Of a DNA stretch of 64,000 nucleotides, positions 29,379-36,493 are shown piece after piece; positions within the stretch are counted from its first letter, which is position 1, and each line of letters begins with the position of its first letter. The notes under the pieces were generated by a model. It was not told the DNA's origin. It worked only from the letters and a program-made list of their open reading frames with translations, and searched no databases. The DNA lies in the IMG/VR virus record IMGVR_UViG_3300008117_000049, positions 62,001 through 126,000 of that record; one strand, written 5' to 3'. Source of the DNA: a virus. The position numbers and the translations under genes are program-made.

Positions 29379-29408
29379 CCCTGTTTGCCCCTCGCAAGCA
29401 GGGTTTTT
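29379..29408 (+). terminator. Rho-independent terminator
   Basis: CCCTGTTTGC-CCCTC-GCAAGCAGGG followed by TTTTT. Confidence 0.88.
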
Positions 29409-29424
29409 AGCATACGGCTTATGC

Positions 29425-29453
29425 TTGACAGGATTATAACAAATTGGTAACAT
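29425..29453 (+). promoter_or_regulatory. Sigma-70-type promoter
   Basis: TTGACA (29425-29430), 17 bases, TAACAT (29448-29453), ahead of 29481. Confidence 0.68.
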
Positions 29454-29480
29454 TATCTAGTTAGCGACAAAGGAGAAGAA

Positions 29481-30449
29481 ATGACAAAGAAACTAACTAT
29501 CGCATATAGCGACGACTACCTGAACTGGAATTTAGGTTCGGGAGATGGCTCACATCCAACCAAGCCTATCCGTGCCAAGATTGCTACCGATTACTTGGTA
29601 GATGAAGTGGGTGCGGACAATGTTGAAATCATTGAACCTGAATTCAAAGATGAGGACAGAGAGAAGATTGAATCTATCCACGACCCTAACTATGTTTCAG
29701 AGGTTATTGATGAGGGTAGGTCTTATGACTGGCTTGGCTTCAAGCCTGAGATGGGGCATACCGCTGGTCAGATGTTTTCTGGAACAGTAAGACTGGTTGA
29801 GAAGATACTCGCTGGTGAAACTCAAGTTGGCTTCAATCCACAGGGAGCAAAGCACCACGCTCAATACGGATGGAGCGAGGGCTTCTGCGTGTTCAACGAT
29901 TTTGCCTGGGCTGCCAAAAATTTCGTGCAGAATGGGCTCAAAGTTGTTTACATCGACTGGGATGTGAATGCTGGTGATGGAGTGCAGAACCTACTTGCGG
30001 ATACCGATATTCCAACTTTCAGTATCCACGGACACGGAATCTACCCAACTCACTCAGACACATGGCTTCGTGAGGCTGGAGTAGATGGCAATTACATCTA
30101 TCAAAATGACGAGCAACACTGGTATAACTACTGCTTACAGCAAGGCGAGGGCGACCAAGCGTTCAAATGGGCAATTGATGAGATTGCTAAGAAAGTTGCC
30201 GAGTATAAGCCAGATGTAATCTTGCTTGCTACTGGTGCTGATGGACATGAGGAAGAGCATTGGGGGTTGAAATATACCTACGATGGCTACGCTTATGCTT
30301 CAAAAGTAATTGCTGAACTAGCAAACAAGTTTGCCGATGGGCGTGTATTGATTGGTGGTGCTGGTGGGTATCAACCACTCACACATACACCGAGAATATG
30401 GGCTAATGTCGTCAAAGACATCTACGAAGGAACTCAAAAATCAGAGTAG
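29481..30449 (+). CDS. HDAC / acetylpolyamine amidohydrolase family protein
   Basis: Arginase-deacetylase fold signatures in order: H-D-P-N-Y (67-71), G-A-K-H-H-A (122-127) with the paired catalytic His, I-D-W-D-V-N-A-G-D-G-V-Q (158-169), G-A-D-G (252-255) and G-G-A-G-G-Y (292-297). Class I/II enzymes use Asp161, His163 and Asp254 to hold zinc; here position 163 is Asn. The protein may bind zinc differently, deacetylate weakly, or be a reader or decoy. Acts in the cytoplasm; a substrate cannot be named. RBS AAAGGAGAAG. Full length (322 aa). Confidence 0.85.
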   Translation: MTKKLTIAYSDDYLNWNLGSGDGSHPTKPIRAKIATDYLVDEVGADNVEIIEPEFKDEDREKIESIHDPNYVSEVIDEGRSYDWLGFKPEMGHTAGQMFSGTVRLVEKILAGETQVGFNPQGAKHHAQYGWSEGFCVFNDFAWAAKNFVQNGLKVVYIDWDVNAGDGVQNLLADTDIPTFSIHGHGIYPTHSDTWLREAGVDGNYIYQNDEQHWYNYCLQQGEGDQAFKWAIDEIAKKVAEYKPDVILLATGADGHEEEHWGLKYTYDGYAYASKVIAELANKFADGRVLIGGAGGYQPLTHTPRIWANVVKDIYEGTQKSE

Positions 30450-30543
30450 ATGGTAGGATTGCGTTGTGTGGGAGCACTAATCGCTCTCATGCAAAGCATC
30501 TTACACAGAAAAACTGGCCACCCAGGGTAAAACAGGAGTTGAA

Positions 30544-30711
30544 ATGGACATCTTCGTCGTTATTTTAGCAATTTTAGGTTTTCTTGTCATCGTTTGGCTA
30601 GCAATAGCAGTCGATAAGAGGACAGAACCGATTGAATACACGGATGAAGAGGAAATTTCAGCACTTTTAGGTGTTGTAATGCCTAAAAACGAACAGAAAG
30701 AAGAAAAATAG
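30544..30711 (+). CDS. Small single-TM membrane protein, 55 aa
   Basis: ATG with CAGGAGTTG. One N-terminal membrane segment (IFVVILAILGFLVIVWLAIAV), then an acidic cytoplasmic tail ending EQKEEK. It directly abuts the next small membrane gene. Confidence 0.62.
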   Translation: MDIFVVILAILGFLVIVWLAIAVDKRTEPIEYTDEEEISALLGVVMPKNEQKEEK

Positions 30712-30882
30712 ATGCCAAGTTGGTTGATTTTACTCAGAGATTTGGTTTGGACATCAATTTTTGCGATTATAGCCGTCATTGCGACTATTTTCATCGCTAT
30801 TTTTGCTCCAAGCAACATTGGATTGATACTTGGGACAGGATTGTCAGCAATTTCGCTCTCAATTCTCTCGCTCCGAGGCTAG
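30712..30882 (+). CDS. Small two-TM membrane protein, 56 aa
   Basis: The ATG follows the previous TAG without a gap. Two hydrophobic segments (TSIFAIIAVIATIFIAIFA and IGLILGTGLSAISLSIL). The pair with 30544 could act together, for example as holin/antiholin-like proteins, but nothing in the sequence decides this. Confidence 0.58.
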   Translation: MPSWLILLRDLVWTSIFAIIAVIATIFIAIFAPSNIGLILGTGLSAISLSILSLRG

Positions 30883-30903
30883 TTATTCCAATAGCAAACA
30901 CAA

Positions 30904-31536
30904 TTGAATAACATTTGTATTACAGATACAATTTCAATAGAAACCACAGACCCATACGGGTCATTACATAGAAAGATAAAAGAAGAAATGACAAAGATAA
31001 AGAAAGCAAATCAAAAGTTGCCGTTTTACATCACTTCATTGCTCAATTCCGCTAAGCCAGCAGATAGAGATAACATAATTCGTTCATTGAGTAACAATGG
31101 ATGGACACTAAGTGCTATCTCTCGCTCAGTTGAACTCAGTAGAGAGCGTGTTCGTCAGATTTGTGAAACACCAATTGATGGACCAATGCCACCTGACTTC
31201 ACTAACCCAACTCCACCGATGTATCCAGCAAAAGTGGAAAGAGAGTTTGTTGAGCCATCGCCTGAAATCCTAGCAAGATTGTTGGAACTAAAGCCGATGG
31301 CAATGCAGGTTCGCTCACACGCCACTCGCTTCAGAGCAGAGGCTGAAGAGTACACTCAACTAATTGCTAAGGCTCACTTGGAAGATGGCGTTACGCTATA
31401 TCGATTGGCTAAGCGTATGGGAGTTACTCACTCAGCACTTCGTTTCAGACTTGCTCGCTATGGATACAAGACAAGCGAAAAGGGTCAGAGCAGAGTATAT
31501 ACACCAATCAATCCTAAGAACAGACACTCAAGGTAG
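30904..31536 (+). CDS. DNA-binding protein with two HTH motifs
   Basis: The first HTH (about residues 62-88) is W-T-L-S-A-I-S-R-S-V-E-L-S-R-E-R-V-R-Q-I, very like sigma-factor region 4.2 recognition helices. The second (about 160-185) is V-T-L-Y-R-L-A-K-R-M-G-V-T-H-S-A-L-R. A Pro-rich linker lies between. The 35289 protein has the same two-HTH plan, so the two may be distant relatives. Location close to the large terminase allows a small-terminase or late-regulator role. The start is uncertain: TTG 30904, or ATG 30988 which shortens it by 28 codons. Confidence 0.65.
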   Translation: MNNICITDTISIETTDPYGSLHRKIKEEMTKIKKANQKLPFYITSLLNSAKPADRDNIIRSLSNNGWTLSAISRSVELSRERVRQICETPIDGPMPPDFTNPTPPMYPAKVEREFVEPSPEILARLLELKPMAMQVRSHATRFRAEAEEYTQLIAKAHLEDGVTLYRLAKRMGVTHSALRFRLARYGYKTSEKGQSRVYTPINPKNRHSR

Positions 31537-31991
31537 TGAGCACATCCAATCGTGTGCTTCTGGTAATCAACTTACTTGTAGGTGCGTTCTTATTAGGTTC
31601 TGCTTCATCGCAATCAGTTTCAGCAGTTGAATCAAACTCTGTAATCTCTGCTTGTGTGAATAAGTCAAGTGGTGCTTTACGGATAAGTAGCAAATGTACT
31701 AAGACCGAAAGACCACTGACTTGGAACCAAACTGGAATTCAAGGACCAACTGGACCTCAAGGACCCGCTGGACCTAAAGGCACAGATGCTTCTATCAAAA
31801 CTAAACTAATCACAATCAAATACATAGGAAATGGTACAAGTCTTCTTGGCTGTGGAGATGGTTCTGTTGGATTAGCCACTGGAACAGCAACTACTTATAC
31901 TAACTGGCAATACGGGTCAGTTTTTCTAACTAATAGATACAACTGGCAGAGTAATCCATATTGCTCGCTCACGATTAGGGTAATTGAGTAA
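31536..31991 (+). CDS. Secreted collagen-like protein, 151 aa
   Basis: GTG start overlapping the previous TAG. Signal peptide VLLVINLLVGAFLLGSA...SVSA. The mature part has A-C-V-N-K-S-S-G-A-L-R, S-K-C-T-K-T-E-R and L-T-W-N-Q-T-G. It is followed by a short G-P-T-G-P-Q-G-P-A-G-P-K-G collagen stretch (about 68-80) and a C-terminal head with two further Cys. The N-K-x-S-G-A-L-R...K-C-x-K-T-E...W-N-Q block is familiar from exported actinobacterial proteins, so the gene may come from a host. A trimeric surface or virion fibre is plausible. Confidence 0.75.
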   Translation: MSTSNRVLLVINLLVGAFLLGSASSQSVSAVESNSVISACVNKSSGALRISSKCTKTERPLTWNQTGIQGPTGPQGPAGPKGTDASIKTKLITIKYIGNGTSLLGCGDGSVGLATGTATTYTNWQYGSVFLTNRYNWQSNPYCSLTIRVIE

Positions 31992-32056
31992 TACCGAAAC
32001 TTGTTCGCCAATAGTGAAACCCTTGACAAATGTCAGGGGTTTTCACTTTACTGCGA

Positions 32057-32071
32057 TACAATACTTGTATG
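32057..32071 (+). promoter_or_regulatory. -10 box and leaderless start
   Basis: TACAAT (32057-32062) lies six bases before the ATG at 32069 with no ribosome-binding site, so transcription should begin at or next to the start codon. No -35 at 17 bases is obvious. Confidence 0.5.
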
Positions 32072-32338
32072 AACAACATAGAAAAACTCTCAGATAAGTT
32101 ATACACCAAGTACTACCAAGGCGTGCCTTGGGACAGGCTCACCGATGAAGAAGCCTGTATGTCTATTGGAAAAGCAATTACTAAAGTGCTGAACCAGATA
32201 GTCGCTACCGAGAAAGAAAACCTGATTGCCCCTGTTCGTGGTATGAATACCGCTAAGAAAGAAGCATTGATTAGGCTCTCAGTAGATATCGCAAATCGTG
32301 GCATCGAGTTGATGCTGAAGAAAGAACGAAGCAACTAA
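32069..32338 (+). CDS. Hypothetical protein, 89 aa, leaderless start
   Basis: ATG 32069 is chosen over an upstream ATG at 32030 because TACAAT sits directly before it. Helical (IEKLSDKLYTKYYQG, ACMSIGKAITKVLNQIV, AKKEALIRLSVDIANRGIELM). It immediately precedes the large terminase and could be a small-terminase-like helical protein; size and charge allow this but no motif confirms it. Confidence 0.62.
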   Translation: MNNIEKLSDKLYTKYYQGVPWDRLTDEEACMSIGKAITKVLNQIVATEKENLIAPVRGMNTAKKEALIRLSVDIANRGIELMLKKERSN

Positions 32339-32389
32339 CATCTCCATCCACTGGGCAAGTTTGCCTGGGTTGCCATTTTTTCTGTGCAT

Positions 32390-32404
32390 TACAATAGATT
32401 CATG
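32390..32404 (+). promoter_or_regulatory. -10 box and leaderless start of terminase
   Basis: TACAAT (32390-32395), six bases, then ATG 32402; no Shine-Dalgarno sequence. The arrangement is identical to that at 32057. Confidence 0.5.
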
Positions 32405-33793
32405 GCCAAATCTATAATGGAACAAATCGCTCTTCTGCCTGATGCAGAGAGAGCACTCGTCTTATCTGGCATGGATGCCGATACTCTTATGTGGGATTGG
32501 TCAGTCTGGGGCAGACCTGAACAGCACGCTCCCGTAGGTGATTGGGCAGTCTGGATGTATCTTGGTGGTCGTGGTGCTGGTAAGACCCGTGCCGCAGCCG
32601 AGTGGGTGAGAGAGCAAGCCAAATACACTAACACGGGTCAAAGGCGTTTTGCTTTGGTTGCGAGAACAGCAGCAGATGTGCGAGATGTAATCGTTGAGGG
32701 TGAGAGTGGAATTATGAATGTATCTCCACCTAGCGAAAGACCATTGTATGAACCATCAAAGCGAAGACTAACTTGGCCTAATGGAAATACTGCTACTTGC
32801 TTTACTGCCGATGAGCCTGACTCTTTGCGTGGTCCACAATTTACTCACGCTTGGGGAGATGAGATTGCTGCTTGGCGACAGACACCTGACGCAGCAGGTA
32901 TGACTGCTTTTGATAACTTGCGTGTAGGAACTCGTCTTGGTCGTAATCCACAGATTATGGTTACTACTACACCTAAGCGTGTTCCATTGCTCTACAAGTT
33001 GATAGAAGAAAGTAAGAACACTGGTCGTGTAGTTATCACTCGTGGTTCTACTCTTGATAACTCTGGAAACCTAAGCGTTGCTTATCTTGATGCTATTACG
33101 GGTGTCTATGCTGGAACTCGTCTTGCTCAACAGGAACTTTATGGTGAGATGTTGGATAGCGTTGAGGGTGCTTTGTGGAATGATGATTTGATTGAGGTAC
33201 ATAGACAGAACGCTCTACCACTGAACACACCACTGCGTTGTATTGGTGTTGACCCTAGCGTTGCTGAGAACCCTAGAGATGAATGCGGAATAGTTGTAGT
33301 CGCATCAACTGGTGAGAGAGATTTGTATAAGCGTCAGGCTTGGGTATTAGAAGATGCTAGCGTGTTAGGTTCGCCTGAAGTGTGGGCTAACCGAGTAGTT
33401 GCTATGGCTCGCAAGTGGGGCTGTCCAGTTATTGCTGAAGTCAATCAAGGTGGAGCATTAGTTCGTAATGCTATCAACGCCATTGACCCTAGTATCAAAG
33501 TATTAGAAGTCCATAGCAAATACGGAAAGCAACTTCGTGCTGAACCAGTCGTGCTTGGCTATGAGCAAGGGCGTGTCCATCACATTGGATACTTACCTGA
33601 CTTAGAGAGTCAGATGCTAAGTTGGGTTCCGGGTGAGGGTAGGTCGCCAGACAGAGTAGATGCTTTAGTTCACGCTCTTACCGCTCTTATGATAAAGCCA
33701 CCAGCAGGGTTTGTAGGTGGCAAACTAACTGCTAAGTCTATGGCTGGTCGTAAAATACCAGATGCTAGAAGTAGTTTCTTTAGAGTTAGATAA
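32402..33793 (+). CDS. terL: Terminase large subunit
   Basis: The motor that cuts phage DNA and drives it into the prohead. Walker A-like G-G-R-G-A-G-K-T at 55-62, Walker B W-G-D-E-I with D153/E154, then M-V-T-T-T-P coupling motif. The RNase H-like nuclease has D284 in G-V-D-P-S, an acidic E in A-E-V-N-Q, and D417/D420 in D-R-V-D-A. Length (463 aa) is normal. The start is the leaderless ATG. A stem-loop after the stop serves the convergent phosphatase gene. Confidence 0.95.
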   Translation: MAKSIMEQIALLPDAERALVLSGMDADTLMWDWSVWGRPEQHAPVGDWAVWMYLGGRGAGKTRAAAEWVREQAKYTNTGQRRFALVARTAADVRDVIVEGESGIMNVSPPSERPLYEPSKRRLTWPNGNTATCFTADEPDSLRGPQFTHAWGDEIAAWRQTPDAAGMTAFDNLRVGTRLGRNPQIMVTTTPKRVPLLYKLIEESKNTGRVVITRGSTLDNSGNLSVAYLDAITGVYAGTRLAQQELYGEMLDSVEGALWNDDLIEVHRQNALPLNTPLRCIGVDPSVAENPRDECGIVVVASTGERDLYKRQAWVLEDASVLGSPEVWANRVVAMARKWGCPVIAEVNQGGALVRNAINAIDPSIKVLEVHSKYGKQLRAEPVVLGYEQGRVHHIGYLPDLESQMLSWVPGEGRSPDRVDALVHALTALMIKPPAGFVGGKLTAKSMAGRKIPDARSSFFRVR

Positions 33794-33794
33794 G

Positions 33795-33822
33795 AAAAAT
33801 CCCCTGCCACATTGACAGGGGA
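33795..33822 (-). terminator. Terminator for the leftward phosphatase gene
   Basis: TCCCCTG...CAGGGGA stem, with AAAAA on the left that reads as a T run on the minus strand. Confidence 0.75.
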
Positions 33823-33828
33823 TAAATC

Positions 33829-34374
33829 TTAGTTTCTCCAGATTGCTAACTGCTTTTCATCTAAGCCGAGTAAGTATCTCTCAAAGTTCTTATTACATAG
33901 AACCCAAGATGAACGCTTCTCTCTCATCAGTTTGATAGCATCTGCTGGCTCATAGCCGTCACGAATTAGAACCAAAGCCATAACTAAACCGCTACGATTT
34001 AGTCCAGCCTGACATCTAATAAGAACTCTCTTACCAGACTTCCAATCTTTATGAGCCATCTTAACTATGTCCAATAGATTTTCTACTGGGTCAAAGTCAG
34101 TTAGCGAACTATCATAGAAGCCGAACCTAAGTTCCTTGACGAACCAATCAACTGGGTCAGCACTTGCGTAAAGTGTATAGACGCAATCAAAGTGTTTCTT
34201 GCTAATCTCTTTGCCGATAACATCTACTTGCTCAAACCAGTCTTCATTGCCATAAGCATCAAGTGTTCCACCTTGCCATAGGTCAGGCAAAGTTTCAGTC
34301 CATAGAGATTTAGGCAAATCATTGTGCCGTGGTCGCTCAAAGTCAGACAGATTATTTCTTGTTGGTAGTGTCAT
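33829..34374 (-). CDS. Dual-specificity/tyrosine phosphatase-like protein
   Basis: Contains the cysteine-phosphatase loop R-C-Q-A-G-L-N-R-S-G (C121, R127; CxxGxxRS) and upstream acidic residues (Y-D-S-S-L-T-D-F-D) that could supply the general acid. It would remove phosphate from Tyr/Ser/Thr or from a non-protein substrate. It is the only leftward gene in the right half and sits between terminase and portal, so it is probably a separately expressed insert ('moron'). AAAGGAG precedes the ATG; its promoter is at 34415-34443. Confidence 0.85.
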   Translation of the reverse strand: MTLPTRNNLSDFERPRHNDLPKSLWTETLPDLWQGGTLDAYGNEDWFEQVDVIGKEISKKHFDCVYTLYASADPVDWFVKELRFGFYDSSLTDFDPVENLLDIVKMAHKDWKSGKRVLIRCQAGLNRSGLVMALVLIRDGYEPADAIKLMREKRSSWVLCNKNFERYLLGLDEKQLAIWRN

Positions 34375-34414
34375 TTGTAATCACTCCTTTCGTTTGTTTA
34401 TAAGTGATACCACT

Positions 34415-34443
34415 ATTATTACAAACAGATAACTATTTGTCAA
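34415..34443 (-). promoter_or_regulatory. Leftward sigma-70 promoter
   Basis: On the minus strand TTGACA (34443-34438), 17 bases, AATAAT (34420-34415), ahead of the phosphatase ATG at 34374. Confidence 0.68.
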
Positions 34444-34861
34444 GTGGTTTAGATAGATTACTTTCTATCACTACTCTATCTATAACCATACGGATAGGCT
34501 ATTTATTCCCAGATTTCCTTGCCGTTCCCAGTTATTTACTTAGTCGCATATACACGGGTGTCGCCCAGTCCGCCCCAGATACACGGCTGCTCACACACCG
34601 ACACACACACAAACAACATAGGGTTTCTCCCCTGGGTTACCAGATTTTCCTTTTCTTTTTGCCCCATCTGAGCCCGTGTGTCCTTAGAAACATAGCATCT
34701 TATGTAATAACTGGTATAGCAAGCCCGCTTTTCTCCGTACTTGCTCCCGAATGATAATGCGGTCAGCCAGTTCTTATGAATTGTATTTGTACTGCTCGTC
34801 TGGGCTTGTCGGCAGGTCGGTATGCCAACTCCCACCATCTAAGCCCTGTTTTGAGGCATTT

Positions 34862-35055
34862 AGTTAGGTCAGGCTAACCTAAGTGCCTAAGATAGCCTAC
34901 TCATAGGCTTTTCTTAGCCTACTAATAAGTCTTAGATAGGCTATGTAGAGCCTAGATAAGTCCTAGATAAGTCTTACATTGCTTCTTCTAAGAACAAATA
35001 AGTCATCACAAGTGCTCACATATGTCAAATAAGTCATAAATAAGTCATAAATAGG
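34862..35055. repeat. ATAAGTC / TAGGCTA direct repeats
   Basis: At least six (A)ATAAGTC units (about 34924, 34955, 34966, 34997, 35028 and 35039) mixed with TAGCCTA, TAGGCTA and CTTAG units, several in opposite orientation. The last two are a perfect 11-base tandem, AAATAAGTCAT. Confidence 0.65.
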
Positions 35056-35288
35056 CTGTTTGGTCGCTAAAATCGGCATAAAAACGGCATTTTTTTCGGC
35101 ATTTTTGGCCGCTTCTCGAAACAAATTTCGATGTGCTCGCCAGTAACCGTAGCCGTCTCACCCACCAAAGGCAAAAAACACTAATGTATCTTTTTTCTCC
35201 GTCAGTAATAAGTTTTTATCGCATAAGGGCCGCTCCCGGATTTTCCAAAAAAATCGCTTCCAATACACAGTGCTAAACTCAATACATT

Positions 35289-35813
35289 ATGAGTAAAGAT
35301 AGAGAATACGCTAGAAACTATCAACTCGGCCAAGACGAAGTTGATTTCATCAACGCCCTTACGAAAAAAGCAAAGTACTACCGAGCCAAGCAACTTTTTG
35401 ATGCGGGTTGGTCGCTACAAGCAATAGGAAATGCGTTTACGCCAACGCAACAACGCTCCACTGTTCAGTATTGGACAACACAGGCTAACCCAGCCTTTGC
35501 CACAAACAAACCAGTTCCATCTCCTTGGGGCGGGTTCGCCGACGCTCCTATGCCAAAACCCGTAAAAGGCTATCAACTCAAACGCCCTAAGTCCCCCGGT
35601 ATTACACAAGAAACACAGAAGCGTTTGCGAGAACTAGCCCCCCTTGCTCGTTATTATAGAAGTGGTATGAATTCATCAACGCCCTTTGCAATAGCAAACG
35701 AAGAGATGACGGCAATAGTTCGGGAGTTATACAATAACAATGTCAAGATTGCCGAGATTGCGAGAGCAGCGGGAATTACAAACCGAGCCATTGCTCGTAG
35801 ATTGGGTAAGTAA
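35289..35813 (+). CDS. DNA-binding protein with two HTH motifs (small-terminase candidate)
   Basis: First HTH about residues 40-66 (F-D-A-G-W-S-L-Q-A-I-G-N-A-F), a Pro/Lys middle, then a last HTH (about 145-174) N-N-V-K-I-A-E-I-A-R-A-A-G-I-T-N-R-A-I-A-R-R-L-G. The plan matches the 30904 protein. Placed next to repeats and the terminase it could recognise packaging DNA or control the head operon. The ATG is close to a TAAACT box and has no ribosome-binding site, another probable leaderless start. Confidence 0.62.
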   Translation: MSKDREYARNYQLGQDEVDFINALTKKAKYYRAKQLFDAGWSLQAIGNAFTPTQQRSTVQYWTTQANPAFATNKPVPSPWGGFADAPMPKPVKGYQLKRPKSPGITQETQKRLRELAPLARYYRSGMNSSTPFAIANEEMTAIVRELYNNNVKIAEIARAAGITNRAIARRLGK

Positions 35814-36190
35814 TGAAAATAATTCACGACATCTTTCCGTCTCACCTAAGCGTTGCTCCAACCGATTATTCAGACGATGTGTTTTCAATTGAGGCTCAGG
35901 GAAATCCAAAGGGCGTTTTTTACCGAGACATTACTCGTATAGTAATTATTGAAGATGAAAAAGGTCTAACGATTTGGGTCGCTCAAGATTCACCAACAGG
36001 TGCTCAAATTATTTTCCAAGAGCGTTTATCAGAATTTTACAAAGCGGACAAACAAGAGCAGGTGTCCAGAGCAAAAACCATAAGCGGAAAACTCATAGCG
36101 TTTCAAAAAGACAGCAACTGTGGATGCGGGTCTAGGCTCAAGAGTTGGAATCCGTATCGCACACTTCACTCCGTAAAGGACCAGTTCTAA
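35813..36190 (+). CDS. Hypothetical protein, 125 aa
   Basis: ATG overlapping the previous TAA and coupled again to the next gene. Beta-rich first half (ITRIVIIEDEKGLTIWVA), then helix. C-G-C-G near residue 103 and a basic end. It lies in the head operon before the portal; function not recognised. Confidence 0.68.
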   Translation: MKIIHDIFPSHLSVAPTDYSDDVFSIEAQGNPKGVFYRDITRIVIIEDEKGLTIWVAQDSPTGAQIIFQERLSEFYKADKQEQVSRAKTISGKLIAFQKDSNCGCGSRLKSWNPYRTLHSVKDQF

Positions 36191-36480
36191 TGTTTATTGA
36201 CCCATTTACTTTTATTCTTATTGCCCTTGCCGTTTTCAGAATTAGCAGACTAATTATTGAAGACCAAATCTTTGAGCGTTTGCGAGAAGCGATTTGGAAA
36301 AAGTTTCCACCACATACTTGGCTAGGTTATTTGATTACTTGTTATTGGTGTTTGAGCATTTGGATTTCATCGGCTTTCGCAATTTGCTATACAATAGTTC
36401 CTGTGGCAACTGCTATCGTTGCTCTACCTTTTGCATTATCAGCAGTTGCCGCACTCATTTCCAAGCGTCTAGACGACTAA
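36190..36480 (+). CDS. DUF1360-like membrane protein, 96 aa
   Basis: Starts P-F-T-F-I-L-I-A-L-A-V-F-R-I-S-R-L-I-I-E-D, then a polar loop, Y-L-I-T-C-Y-W-C-L-S-I-W and two hydrophobic segments. This is the pattern of DUF1360 proteins, found both in Firmicutes spore contexts and in actinophage head modules. The CxxC in the membrane-proximal loop is conserved in the family. The role in phage is unknown. Coupled by TAATG. Confidence 0.72.
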   Translation: MFIDPFTFILIALAVFRISRLIIEDQIFERLREAIWKKFPPHTWLGYLITCYWCLSIWISSAFAICYTIVPVATAIVALPFALSAVAALISKRLDD

Positions 36481-36493
36481 AGGAGAACACAAC

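Larger units (their letters stand above)
34375..35288. other. 0.9-kb gene-free region with ATAAGTC repeats
   Basis: After the leftward promoter there is about 400 bases without recognisable coding (the rightward open frame 34404-34754 has atypical composition and no ribosome-binding site). Then follow repeats rich in ATAAGTC and TAGGCTA and three CGGCAT-plus-A/T units (35075-35106). It is placed between terminase and an HTH gene and is a candidate packaging or replication site. Confidence 0.5.

Noticed and set aside
30904-31536. Two-HTH protein considered as a phage sigma factor for the SigR-like promoters
   Set aside because: Only a region-4.2-like helix is visible; there is no recognisable region 2 for -10 melting, so it cannot be called a sigma factor.
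34404-34754. Rightward 116-codon frame between terminase and portal
   Set aside because: It overlaps the leftward phosphatase promoter, lacks a ribosome-binding site and has composition unlike the neighbouring genes.
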